NCBI GenBank assembly: GCA_035943635.1
Contig: DASZBX010000025.1
Coordinates: 1 to 64,000 of the forward strand
Reading direction: 5' to 3'
Source of the DNA: DASZBX01 sp035943635
GTDB taxonomy: Bacteria; Actinomycetota; Actinomycetes; Streptomycetales; Catenulisporaceae
Length of the DNA: 64,000 bases
A program made the position numbers and the translations under genes. This document shows, piece after piece, positions 10,703 to 19,012 of this stretch. Position 1 is the first letter of the stretch; every line of letters starts with the position of its first letter. The notes beneath the pieces are model-generated. The model searched no databases. It was not told where the DNA came from and was given only the letters and a program-made list of their open reading frames with translations.

Positions 10703-11749
10703 TCACACCGAGGCCGACACGCACGGGACCAGTATTTCAGCCTGATCTTGCCCGTGGTGCTGCGGGCCGCCGAAGACCACCCGGCCGTCGGTCCGGCGGA
10801 CCGGAATCCCGCCCGGCAGCTGCAGCGGGCCCTGCCCGCGCCACTGGGTGACCAGGGCGTCGACCGCCTCGATGTGCACCGCGGCCAGGGTGCCGGCCGG
10901 GGCCCCGGCGGCCAGCGCGGCCAGCCGGACCACCCGGCGGCGCACCGCGGTGGGCAGGCGGGACAGCGCCCGGGCGTCCAGCCCGCCGCCGGGGTGCGCG
11001 CAGACCTCCAGCTCGCGGCCGGCCCAGGAGTCCAGCGCCTCGGTGTCCTCGCGCAGCATCCGCGCGGTCCGGGCCAGCGCCTCGGGGATGCCGGGGCCCA
11101 GGGTGTCCGAGAGCACCGGGATCAGCTGGTGCCGGACCCGGGAGCGGGTGAAGTGCGGGTCGGCGTTGTGCGGGTCGCTCCACGGGGCCAGGCCCTCGGC
11201 CCGGCAGGCGGCCTCGGTGGTGGCCCGGGGCAGGTCGAGCATCGGCCGGCGGTAGCGGCCGCCGGGGCCGGACACGGCCGGCATCCCGGCCAGCGAGCGG
11301 GCGCCGGAGCCGCGGGCCAGCCCGAGCAGCACCGTCTCGGCCTGGTCGTCCCGGGTGTGCCCGAGCAGGACCGAGCGCGCGCCCAGCCGTCCGGCGTAGT
11401 GGTCCAGCGCCTCGTACCGGGCCGAGCGGGCGGCCGCCTCCGGGCCGCCGGACCGGCCGACCACCACGGCCACCGACTCGACCGGGTCCAGGCCCCGCTG
11501 GCGCAGCAGGCGCACCACGTCGTTCGCCCGTTCGGCCGAACCGTCCTGCAGTCCGTGGTCGACCGTGACCGCGCCGCAGCGCAGGCCCAGCCGGGGCGCG
11601 GCGAAGGCGGCCGCGCAGGCCAGGGCGAGCGAGTCGGCCCCGCCCGAGCAGGCGACCAGCACCAGGTCTCCGGGCAGGTGGTCCACCAGGATCTGGCGCA
11701 CGGCCAGGCGTATCGCGGCTACCGCAGGAACAGGACCCATCTCGACCAC
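10703..11749 (-). CDS. tilS: tRNA(Ile)-lysidine synthetase
   Basis: A 348-residue ATP-pyrophosphatase that converts C34 of the CAU-anticodon tRNA-Ile to lysidine so that it decodes AUA. The PP-loop SGGADS is at residues 35-40. Downstream segments HTRDDQAETVLLGLARGSG and RPMLDLPRATTEAAC match the family, as does PHNADPHFTRSRVRHQLIP, the Asp/Arg-rich region that contacts tRNA. The C-terminal domain is present. The start could be the ATG at 11749 or one three codons later. It follows the DUF2342 gene by 79 bp. Confidence 0.93.
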   Translation of the reverse strand: MVEMGPVPAVAAIRLAVRQILVDHLPGDLVLVACSGGADSLALACAAAFAAPRLGLRCGAVTVDHGLQDGSAERANDVVRLLRQRGLDPVESVAVVVGRSGGPEAAARSARYEALDHYAGRLGARSVLLGHTRDDQAETVLLGLARGSGARSLAGMPAVSGPGGRYRRPMLDLPRATTEAACRAEGLAPWSDPHNADPHFTRSRVRHQLIPVLSDTLGPGIPEALARTARMLREDTEALDSWAGRELEVCAHPGGGLDARALSRLPTAVRRRVVRLAALAAGAPAGTLAAVHIEAVDALVTQWRGQGPLQLPGGIPVRRTDGRVVFGGPQHHGQDQAEILVPCVSASV

Positions 11750-11828
11750 TCCAAAAAGTTGTTCGCCGTCACGGGGAACCGCCGGTTCTGGACGGCGCCG
11801 GCCGGTCGCGGCCGGCCGCCCGCGCCGA

Positions 11829-12980
11829 TCAGCCGCGGCGCAGCGGGACCCGGCGGATCCACCGGCTCGGATCGCCGATCTCCGCCATCGTCGGCAGCGT
11901 GTTCGGCGAGGTCCAGACCCGGTTGAAGCCGTCCATCCCGGTCTCCTCGACCACCTGCCGGACGAACCGCTCGCCGTCCCGGTACTGGCGCAGCTTGGCG
12001 TCGAAGCCGAGCACCCTGCGCAACACCGTCTCCGGCCGCAGCCTGGACCTGGCCCTGCGGCGGCCGAACTGCCGGCTGATCTCCGCGACCGACGGCACGA
12101 CCAGCGGGCCGACTCCGTCCATCACATAGGTGGCGTGGCCCTCCAGCAGAGTCATCACGGCCGTCAGCCGTTCGACGGCCGCGCGCTGCGCCGGGGTCCG
12201 CACCACATCGCCCAACGACGGCCGGGGGGCGGAGGTGACGGCCGGATCGTCCGGAGCCACCCGATCGGCCGTCTTCTCGGCGTGTCGCCCGGTCCGCTCC
12301 CGCGCGCCGACCACCATCGCCCGGGCCGCGGCGTGCATCCGGTCGGCGAAGGCGTCCGGGTCCATCTCCATCTCGGCGATCAGCGTGCCGACCCCGTCCA
12401 GGATGTGTTCGCGCAGCCAGGGCACGGCGCCGAACTGGACCAGGTGGGTCTCCTCGTGCAGGCAGACCCAGAGCCGGAAGTCGGTCGGGTCCACCCCGAG
12501 CTCGCGCTCGACCTGCACCACGTTCGGCGCCACCAGCAGCAGCCGGCCGGGCTGGTCGGCGCCGGGCCCGAAGGCGTCGAACTGGCCGAGCACCCGCCCG
12601 GCCGCGAAGGCGAACAGGGAGCCGACCTCGAACCCGGCCACCTTGGCCCCGGCCGAGCGGGTGGCCGAGGCCAGCACGCCCGGGTGCACCCCCTCGTTCC
12701 ACTGCCGCAGCTTCTCGCCCAGCGGCGCGAAGATCACCCGGGCCGACTCGACGTTGGCGCTGATCCAGCGCTCCCGGTCCACCACCAGCACCGGCCCGCG
12801 GCGGTCGCCCGCGCTGAGCTTGGTGAAGGTCTCCACGTGCTGCCGGGCGGCCCGCGCCTGCGCGCGCAGCTGGGCCACCGCCGCCTCGGCCTGCGCCCGC
12901 CCGATCGCGGGACCGGGTCTGACCAGCCGATGCGCTGTCGCCTCGGCCGCCGACCAGTCGATTACCTCTTCACTCGCCAC
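11829..12980 (-). CDS. Zinc-dependent metalloprotease, DUF2342 (F420-associated) family
   Basis: A 383-residue protein of the actinobacterial DUF2342 family, often named a coenzyme F420 biosynthesis-associated protein, although its activity is not established. The zinc-binding signature is HEETH at residues 175-179, followed by EGHATYVMDGVG further on as a probable third-ligand region. The start is GTG at 12980; the frame continues upstream, but only this codon leads into the conserved EVIDWSAAEATA stretch. The location directly upstream of tilS and downstream of a PBP4-type gene is conserved in streptomycetes. No signal peptide is seen, so it is probably cytoplasmic. Confidence 0.85.
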   Translation of the reverse strand: MASEEVIDWSAAEATAHRLVRPGPAIGRAQAEAAVAQLRAQARAARQHVETFTKLSAGDRRGPVLVVDRERWISANVESARVIFAPLGEKLRQWNEGVHPGVLASATRSAGAKVAGFEVGSLFAFAAGRVLGQFDAFGPGADQPGRLLLVAPNVVQVERELGVDPTDFRLWVCLHEETHLVQFGAVPWLREHILDGVGTLIAEMEMDPDAFADRMHAAARAMVVGARERTGRHAEKTADRVAPDDPAVTSAPRPSLGDVVRTPAQRAAVERLTAVMTLLEGHATYVMDGVGPLVVPSVAEISRQFGRRRARSRLRPETVLRRVLGFDAKLRQYRDGERFVRQVVEETGMDGFNRVWTSPNTLPTMAEIGDPSRWIRRVPLRRG

Positions 12981-13163
12981 ACTGTCACGATATTCCCAAT
13001 TAACCGCGGCACAGTCCTGTTCCGGGCCCGGCCGGATCCGCGGGGCCCGGCGGGGGCGGGACAACGTGCCGGGTCAGGCGGCCGGATCCGGCCGTACGGA
13101 GCCGTTCGGCGAGGTGGCCGGATCAACCGGATTGTTTGAACTGAACGGCCGAGCGGCCCGCGG

Positions 13164-14618
13164 TCACCGGCAGCCGCAGCCGGCCAGGGCCGCGGCGAAC
13201 TGGTCGAGCTGCCCCTCGGCGTCGGCGGCGCCGGTGGCCATCACGGCGAAGGCGAGCAGGCGCCCGTCGGCGTCCTCGACCAGTCCGGCCTCGGTGTTGA
13301 CCCCGGTCAGGGTGCCGGTCTTGGCCCGGACCAGGCCGACGCCCGCGCTGGCCGGGCCGGTGAACCGGGTGCCCAGGGTGCCGGTGAAGCCGGCGATCGG
13401 CAGGCCGCCGACGATGTCCCTGAGTTCCGGATGGCCCGGTCCGGCCACCTGGGTCAGCAGCGTGGTCAGCCCGGCCGGGGTGATCCGGTCCTGATGGGAG
13501 AGGCCGCTGTTGTCATATAACTGCACGGCGTCCGGGCCGAGGCCGAGTTGTTGGAGTTCGGCCGCGGTGCTCGTGGTGGCGCCGGTGAAACTGGCCGGCT
13601 GGCCGGCGGCGCGGGCGGTGAGGTGGCCGAGCGCTTCGGCCACGTCGTCGTCGCTCACGGTCAGCATGTGGTCGATCAGTTCGTCCAGGGGCGGTGAGAA
13701 GACCCGGGCCAGCGGCTTCGCGGAGCCGGCCGGGGTGGTCCGGCCCGGGGCGGCCGCGGCGGTGGCCTCGGTCGGCGCGGCGGTCGCGGTCACCGCGCCG
13801 GTCACGGTGATCCCGTCCGCGGCGAGGCGTTGGGCGAACAGCTGCGCCGCGGACAGGGCGGGGTTCGGCTCGCGGGCGGAGTAAGTGCTCAGCGGATCGG
13901 TGCGGCCCTCGTCGACTTCCAGGGCGTGTACGGGTGCGATGTCGCCGTTCGTATAAGAAGATGACCAGCTCGCGGCTTGGGCGGGCGCCGCGAAGGCCGA
14001 GTCGTCGTATCCCACTGACACGCTCGTGCGGCCGGCCGCCTTGAGCGCGGCCGCGGTCTGGTCGACCAGGGTCTGCAGCAGGGTCGGCTGGAAGTCGGGG
14101 TCCGGCGACGCGCCGTTCGAACTCAGGGTCACGTCCCCGCCGCCGACCAGCACGATCCGGTCCGTGCCCGGGGCCTGGACGACCGTGGTGGCGAACCGGG
14201 TGGTGCCGGGCATCCGCTCCAGCGCCGCGACCGCGGTGGCGATCTTGATCGTGGAGGCGGGCGGCATCAGCAGGGTCTGGCTGCGGCCGTAGACCAGCCG
14301 GCCGGTCGCCACGTCGGTGACCGCGGCGGCGATCTGCGTGCCGGCGGGTCCCTGGACGATCTGGTCGAGCCGGGCGGCCAGTGCGGTCCCGGTCGGCACG
14401 GCGGCGCCCGCGGGCAGCGCGGCCAGGGCCGGCGGACCGGCCACGGCGAGCCCGCCGGGACCCGCGCCGACCGGAGCCGGCTGCGCGGGTCCGGCCGCCT
14501 CGGCCTGCCAGGCCACAGCCCCGCCGAGACCGATCGCGGACACCGCCAGGACAGCTCCAGTCAGTCGAACAGTGCGTCGTAACGCACGTCGCTGGGATTC
14601 GGATGTTGCGTTGATCAC
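13164..14618 (-). CDS. dacB: D-alanyl-D-alanine carboxypeptidase/endopeptidase, PBP4 (peptidase S13) type
   Basis: A 484-residue secreted penicillin-binding protein trimming peptidoglycan side chains. The N terminus has a basic stretch followed by a hydrophobic signal anchor (about residues 16-38), then an Ala/Pro-rich linker. The catalytic S-x-x-K is STIK at residues 122-125. The second motif region reads NSGLSHQD, so the usual final Asn is Asp here. The KTG box is in VRAKTGTLTGV. The start is GTG at 14618 with AAGGGG upstream; a longer frame reaching 14765 would run through the divergent promoter. It is transcribed away from ppa, sharing a 238-bp intergenic region. Confidence 0.9.
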   Translation of the reverse strand: MINATSESQRRALRRTVRLTGAVLAVSAIGLGGAVAWQAEAAGPAQPAPVGAGPGGLAVAGPPALAALPAGAAVPTGTALAARLDQIVQGPAGTQIAAAVTDVATGRLVYGRSQTLLMPPASTIKIATAVAALERMPGTTRFATTVVQAPGTDRIVLVGGGDVTLSSNGASPDPDFQPTLLQTLVDQTAAALKAAGRTSVSVGYDDSAFAAPAQAASWSSSYTNGDIAPVHALEVDEGRTDPLSTYSAREPNPALSAAQLFAQRLAADGITVTGAVTATAAPTEATAAAAPGRTTPAGSAKPLARVFSPPLDELIDHMLTVSDDDVAEALGHLTARAAGQPASFTGATTSTAAELQQLGLGPDAVQLYDNSGLSHQDRITPAGLTTLLTQVAGPGHPELRDIVGGLPIAGFTGTLGTRFTGPASAGVGLVRAKTGTLTGVNTEAGLVEDADGRLLAFAVMATGAADAEGQLDQFAAALAGCGCR

Positions 14619-14856
14619 TCCTGAGGTCCCCTTGTCTCGCGCACCGCTCCGAGTGCGGCACACTAGTGCGGTGGGACTGTGCTCGCCGGGCCCGGCCGGG
14701 GTGGCGACGCAGCGCCTTCTACCCAGTGATGACCGTCCGCATCGACCGCGGGCACCGATAGCCACTCCATCGGCGGTACCGTGACACGCCTATTGGCGCA
14801 AAACGGCGATGATGACGGAGTGTGCCAGGCTCGACGGCCACCCAGATGGAGGAACG

Positions 14857-15351
14857 ATGGAGTTCGACGTCCTGATCGAGATCCCGAAGGGCCAGCGCAA
14901 CAAGTACGAGGTGGACCATAAGACCGGCCGGATAAGGCTGGACCGGATGCTGTTCACCTCGACCCGCTACCCGGCCGACTACGGGTACATCGAGGACACC
15001 CTGGGCGAGGACGGGGACCCGCTGGACGCCCTGGTCCTGCTGGACGAGCCGACCTTCCCGGGCTGCCTGGTGCTGGCCCGCACCATCGGCATGTTCCGGA
15101 TGACGGACGAGAAGGGCGGGGACGACAAGGTCCTGTGCGTCCCGGCCAACGATCCCCGGGTCGAGCACATCCGCGACATCCACCACGTGTCCGAGTTCGA
15201 CCGGCTGGAGATCCAGCACTTCTTCGAGGTCTACAAGGACCTGGAGCCGGGCAAGTCGGTCGAGGGCGCGATGTGGGTCGGCCGGGCCGAGGCCGAGGCC
15301 GAGATCCTGCAGTCCCGGCTGCGTTTCGCCGAGTCGCCGTCCGACCACTGA
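14857..15351 (+). CDS. ppa: Inorganic pyrophosphatase (family I)
   Basis: A 164-residue soluble enzyme hydrolysing pyrophosphate. Family I motifs are evident: EIPKGQRNKYEVDHKTG, YPADYGYIEDT, the metal-binding DGDPLDALVL, and HFFEVYKDLEPGK. The start is the ATG at 14857, preceded by GGAGGA at 14848-14853; an in-frame ATG 48 bp upstream lacks such a site. The gene is monocistronic and ends before a strong hairpin at 15379-15427. The window also encodes the membrane pyrophosphatase hppA, so the cell has both routes of pyrophosphate disposal. Confidence 0.95.
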   Translation: MEFDVLIEIPKGQRNKYEVDHKTGRIRLDRMLFTSTRYPADYGYIEDTLGEDGDPLDALVLLDEPTFPGCLVLARTIGMFRMTDEKGGDDKVLCVPANDPRVEHIRDIHHVSEFDRLEIQHFFEVYKDLEPGKSVEGAMWVGRAEAEAEILQSRLRFAESPSDH

Positions 15352-15378
15352 CCCCGGCGCGCCCGCGCCCGGAGCGTC

Positions 15379-15427
15379 CGCCGCGCCCTGTCCCCGACCC
15401 GTCTGTGGTCGGAGACAGGGCGCGGCG
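15379..15427 (+). terminator. Strong hairpin downstream of ppa
   Basis: A perfect 14-bp inverted repeat (15379-15392 with 15414-15427) encloses a further 6-bp helix (15394-15399 with 15407-15412) and a 7-base loop. It starts 27 bp after the ppa stop. There is no T-run, as is common for terminators in very GC-rich actinobacteria. It may also serve the minus-strand gene ending at 15573. Confidence 0.7.
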
Positions 15428-15572
15428 TCGTCCTGGGGGCAGCGCGATTTTCCGATGATCTGACAGTCCATGCGGTCGCGCGGTTGCTCCCCCGGGCGAC
15501 CGCTCCCCCGCGCGGTCGCCCGCCTGCGCCCCGACCGACTAGGCCGCCTGCGTCCCGGGCGACCGGGCCGCC

Positions 15573-17189
15573 TCAGTCCGGCAGCTCGATCCCCGCCGCC
15601 GTCGGCATTGCGCCCGGCGGGCCGCCGACCTGCGGGGCCGTCAGCTGCCCGAGCCGGCCGGCGACGAAGCCGCTCTCCGAGATCTGCTCGGTGAACCCCC
15701 ACGGGTTGTAGACCTCGAACTGGTCGCCCTGTCGGCCGACGACCACCAGTTGATGACCTCCGCTCGGGCCGACCACGTCGAACAGCACCGGTTTGCCCGC
15801 GTCGACCGCCGCCTCGATCCGCGGCAGCACAGCTCGGCGGTCGGCGACGCTGTGCAGGTCCTGATAGGTGTACGTGCCGCCGGTTGGAGCGCCGAGCTGC
15901 TGGTTGGCCAGGGCGTCCTCGCCGCGCGTGCCGATGCCGGAGCCGTGTCCGGCGAGGCTGGGCGCGAAGCCGTCCGCGTTCTGGCCGACGGCGTACTGCT
16001 CCAGATAGAGCTGCTGGAGCCGTTGTTGGAATGCGGACGGGCTGTCGTCGCCGGGCGCCGGATGCGTACCGGCCGACTGGCCGTATCCGGTCGTCAGCTT
16101 GAGCATCAGCACCGGATCAAGGTTCGCGTGGGCGACTACTGTGGATGCGGAGACGCAGTCGCCGGTCGTCCCCTGGTCGTACACGTCGTATCCGGCGGGG
16201 TCGACCTCGCTCCAGCCCTGGCCCTGATAGCTCAGGCCGGTGGCGGCCGGGTCGCGGCCGAAGGCGACCCGCGGATCGTCGAAGCCGACGGCCAGGTGCT
16301 CGGTCAGCCAGGCCTGGTCGGCGCCGTGCGGGTGGATCGCGGCGGCGAAGGCCCGGACCTCGGTGAGCGGATGTCCCGCCGCCAGCGCCTTCCACAGGAA
16401 CGCGGCCTCCTGCGGGGACGCGCACCGGCCGAGCAGCGCCTCGAACGCGGCCCGGTCCGCGGCCGCCAGCGCGTCCAGGCGCTGGGACCCGAGGGCGAGC
16501 GCTGAGGAGTTCAGGATGTCTCTGCGCAGGCCGTACGCACCCGTATTGGTCTGAGCGGATAGAACTACCGCACTGAGCGCGTCCAGGTCCATGGTGGAGA
16601 CCTGCCGGGCTCGGGCCTGCGCCGCGTACTGGTTGAGCAGACTGGCGGTCGCCACGCCCGCGGTTCGGGCGCGCTGGGCCGCGTCGATCCGAGCAGCAAC
16701 ACCCGTTCGGGCTAACGGCAGCGCCTTGATCTCTGGCTGCCCGGAGACCATGTCGTACCCGGACACGATCCTCAGTGCGCTATCGAGGTGGGCCACGCCC
16801 GCCTGGTCGGCCTGTTGCGCCTGGTCCAGGGCGTGCGCCCAGGAGGTGAGCGCTTCCGCGGCGGCGGCCATGACGGTCTGGATCGCGCAGATCTCGTCGG
16901 CGAGCGCCTTGACCGCCTCGGCCGCGGTCTCGGCCACCTGCCCCTGCCAGGCGGCGGGCAGCGCCGTGTCGGCCATGCCTGCGAGGTCCGCCGCCACGGT
17001 CTCGCAGCGCAGTCCGACCTGCCCATACGCCTGGGCATGGGCGCGGATGTCAGCGGGCGACCCGAGGACGGACTGCGGAGCCAGCGCGGCGTTGATCGCC
17101 GCGGACAGCTCGATCGGATCGACCCCCGGCTCGCGGGCGAGCTCGTCGAGCCGGTCGTGGGCCGCCTGCAGATCCGTCAAGGTGTTCAC
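15573..17189 (-). CDS. Predicted type VII-secreted papain-fold cysteine protease with WXG-type head
   Basis: A 538-residue protein. Residues 1-240 are nearly all helical and Ala-rich, with a W-Q-G motif at 81-83 as in WXG100-fold heads. Residues 330-510 carry a papain-like arrangement: Q339 and C345 in DQGTTGDCVSAS (the Gln-to-Cys spacing of six equals that of papain Q19-C25), H479 in GGHQLVVVG and N495 in YNPWG. Together these give an oxyanion Gln and a Cys-His-Asn triad. There is no classical signal peptide. The ATG overlaps the stop of the upstream WXG100-like gene (ATGA), so the two are co-translated. I infer export by an ESX/type VII system and protease or toxin activity; no ESX machinery or immunity gene is visible here. 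Confidence 0.72.
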   Translation of the reverse strand: MNTLTDLQAAHDRLDELAREPGVDPIELSAAINAALAPQSVLGSPADIRAHAQAYGQVGLRCETVAADLAGMADTALPAAWQGQVAETAAEAVKALADEICAIQTVMAAAAEALTSWAHALDQAQQADQAGVAHLDSALRIVSGYDMVSGQPEIKALPLARTGVAARIDAAQRARTAGVATASLLNQYAAQARARQVSTMDLDALSAVVLSAQTNTGAYGLRRDILNSSALALGSQRLDALAAADRAAFEALLGRCASPQEAAFLWKALAAGHPLTEVRAFAAAIHPHGADQAWLTEHLAVGFDDPRVAFGRDPAATGLSYQGQGWSEVDPAGYDVYDQGTTGDCVSASTVVAHANLDPVLMLKLTTGYGQSAGTHPAPGDDSPSAFQQRLQQLYLEQYAVGQNADGFAPSLAGHGSGIGTRGEDALANQQLGAPTGGTYTYQDLHSVADRRAVLPRIEAAVDAGKPVLFDVVGPSGGHQLVVVGRQGDQFEVYNPWGFTEQISESGFVAGRLGQLTAPQVGGPPGAMPTAAGIELPD

Positions 17190-17515
17190 GGCGCACCGGC
17201 CTGATGAACGGACGCGATGACCGTCGCCTCCGCTTCCTCGTATCTCTGAGCCGTGGTCGACACCTTCCGGATCAGCTCGGCGAGCGCGGAACGGGTCACG
17301 TCCAGTTCGCTCGACCAGGCCGCGTTGAACGAGGTCCAGGCGTCCCCGACCCCGAACTCGCCGAACGCGGACGGGAAGGAGCCGCCGCCCTCGCGGAAGC
17401 CCACGACCGCGCCGCCGAAGTCGTCATAAGCCCGGCCGACCCGTCCGGCCATCCCGGCCAGACCGGCCGGATCCACCTGGAAGCCGGGCCCCGCGCCAAC
17501 CACCGAATGCCGCAT
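17186..17515 (-). CDS. WXG100/ESX-like small helical protein
   Basis: A 109-residue protein without signal peptide or transmembrane segment. A helix-turn-helix centre reads AWTSFNAAWSSELDV, with Trp residues at the expected bend though not a strict W-x-G. The tail RYEEAEATV resembles the Y-x-x-x-D/E type VII export motif with Glu at the last position. The start is the ATG at 17515, with GAGGTGG just upstream. It overlaps the following protease-like gene by four bases, which suggests the two products form a heterodimer as EsxA/EsxB-type pairs do. The upstream 250 bp separate it from a divergent acyl-CoA dehydrogenase gene. Confidence 0.7.
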   Translation of the reverse strand: MRHSVVGAGPGFQVDPAGLAGMAGRVGRAYDDFGGAVVGFREGGGSFPSAFGEFGVGDAWTSFNAAWSSELDVTRSALAELIRKVSTTAQRYEEAEATVIASVHQAGAP

Positions 17516-17768
17516 CGACCACCTCGCCGAGAACACTGGCCGCCTCCCCGACCGGCGGTCCTTTCAGCTCAAAATAGCGCATACCAGGGCGCCTCCGCAG
17601 GCATTCGGGCCGATCACCCGCCCGGCTCCGGAGCCGCCCGGGGCTCGACTACTGACCCGACCAGCGGGTAACTTATCGATCGTTCAGTCGGGCTCCGCGG
17701 GCACGACCCGCCGCCCGGCGCCGTGCGGCCGGCCGAGGCCGCCGCCCCGCAGGATCAGGAGACCACGC

Positions 17769-18911
17769 ATGGACGCCGCCGACTTCGCCGAGATCCGCGC
17801 CACCGTCCGCCGCTTCGTGCGCGAGGAGGTGGTCCCGCTCGAGGACGAGATCGAGCAGACCGACGCCGTCCCCGAGCCGCTGCGGGCCAAGGCGGCCGCG
17901 ATGGGCCTGTTCGGCTACACCCTGCCGGAGGAGTACGGCGGGCTCGGCGCCACCGCGGCCGAGGACGTGCGGCTGGCGATCGAGTTCGGCTGGACCAGCC
18001 CGGCCTTCCGCTCCATGTTCGGCACCAACAACGGCATCGCCGGCCAGGTCTTCGTGCACTCCGGCACCGCGGAGCAGAAGCAGCTCTGGCTGCCCCGGCT
18101 GGCGGCCGGCCGGGTGGCCGCGTTCGCGCTGACCGAGGCCGAGGCCGGTTCCGACCCGTCCGGGATGACCGCCACGGCCACCCGCGACGACCAGGGCGGC
18201 CACGTCCTGTCCGGGACCAAGCGCTTCATCACGAACGCGCTGCTCGCGGACGTGTTCATCGTCTTCGCCCGGACCGGCACACCGGCCGACGGCACCAAGG
18301 GGATCAGCGCCTTCGTGGTCGAGGCGGGCACGCCCGGACTGAGCGTGGGCCCGAAGGACCACAAGACCGGCCAGGCCGGGGCCTGGACCAGCGAGGTCCA
18401 CCTCGATCAGGTCCAGGTCGGACCCGAAGCCCTGGTCGGCGGAGTCGAAGGGGTGGGCTTCGCCGCGGCGATGCGCTCGCTGGCGAAGGGCCGGCTGCAC
18501 ATCGCGGCCTTCTGCGTCGGCCTGGCCGAACGGGCCCTGCACGAAGCCGTCCTGCACGCCCGCTCGAACAAACAGGGCGGGCGCTCGATCGGGGAGTTCC
18601 AGCTGGTCCAGGCCCTGCTCGCGGAAACGAAAGCCGAGCTCGATGCCGGCCGGGCGATGGTCCTGGACGCCGCGGACAAGTACGACAGCGGAGAGGACCG
18701 GAAGGTCGCGCCGTCCTGCGCCAAACTCTTCTGCAGCGAGATGGCGTACCGCGCGGCGGACCGGGCCGTGCAGGTACACGGCGGGATGGGCTACATGCGC
18801 GGCGTGCCGGTCGAACGCATCCTGCGCGACGCCCGGCTGTTCCGGATCTACGAGGGCACCAGCGAGATCCAGAAACTGATCATCGGCCGGGCTCTGCTGG
18901 CCGCGGACTGA
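17769..18911 (+). CDS. Acyl-CoA dehydrogenase
   Basis: A 380-residue flavoenzyme introducing a trans-2 double bond into acyl-CoA in beta-oxidation or amino acid catabolism. The FAD/substrate region reads FALTEAEAGSDPSGM. QVHGGMGYMRGVPVERILRDARLFRIYEGTSEIQ is the C-terminal signature, with the catalytic base at E362. Domains follow the usual order: N-terminal helices, central beta domain, C-terminal helices. The start is the ATG at 17769 with GGAG about 8 bp upstream. The chain-length specificity cannot be read from the sequence. Confidence 0.93.
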   Translation: MDAADFAEIRATVRRFVREEVVPLEDEIEQTDAVPEPLRAKAAAMGLFGYTLPEEYGGLGATAAEDVRLAIEFGWTSPAFRSMFGTNNGIAGQVFVHSGTAEQKQLWLPRLAAGRVAAFALTEAEAGSDPSGMTATATRDDQGGHVLSGTKRFITNALLADVFIVFARTGTPADGTKGISAFVVEAGTPGLSVGPKDHKTGQAGAWTSEVHLDQVQVGPEALVGGVEGVGFAAAMRSLAKGRLHIAAFCVGLAERALHEAVLHARSNKQGGRSIGEFQLVQALLAETKAELDAGRAMVLDAADKYDSGEDRKVAPSCAKLFCSEMAYRAADRAVQVHGGMGYMRGVPVERILRDARLFRIYEGTSEIQKLIIGRALLAAD

Positions 18912-19012
18912 CCCCGGCCCGGCCGCGCGCGGGCCGCCCGCCGCGCTCCGGACAGACTCCAATGCAGCAGCACGAAGCGCTGGTCACCCGGCTTCAGCCA
19001 TAACCTGAAGGC

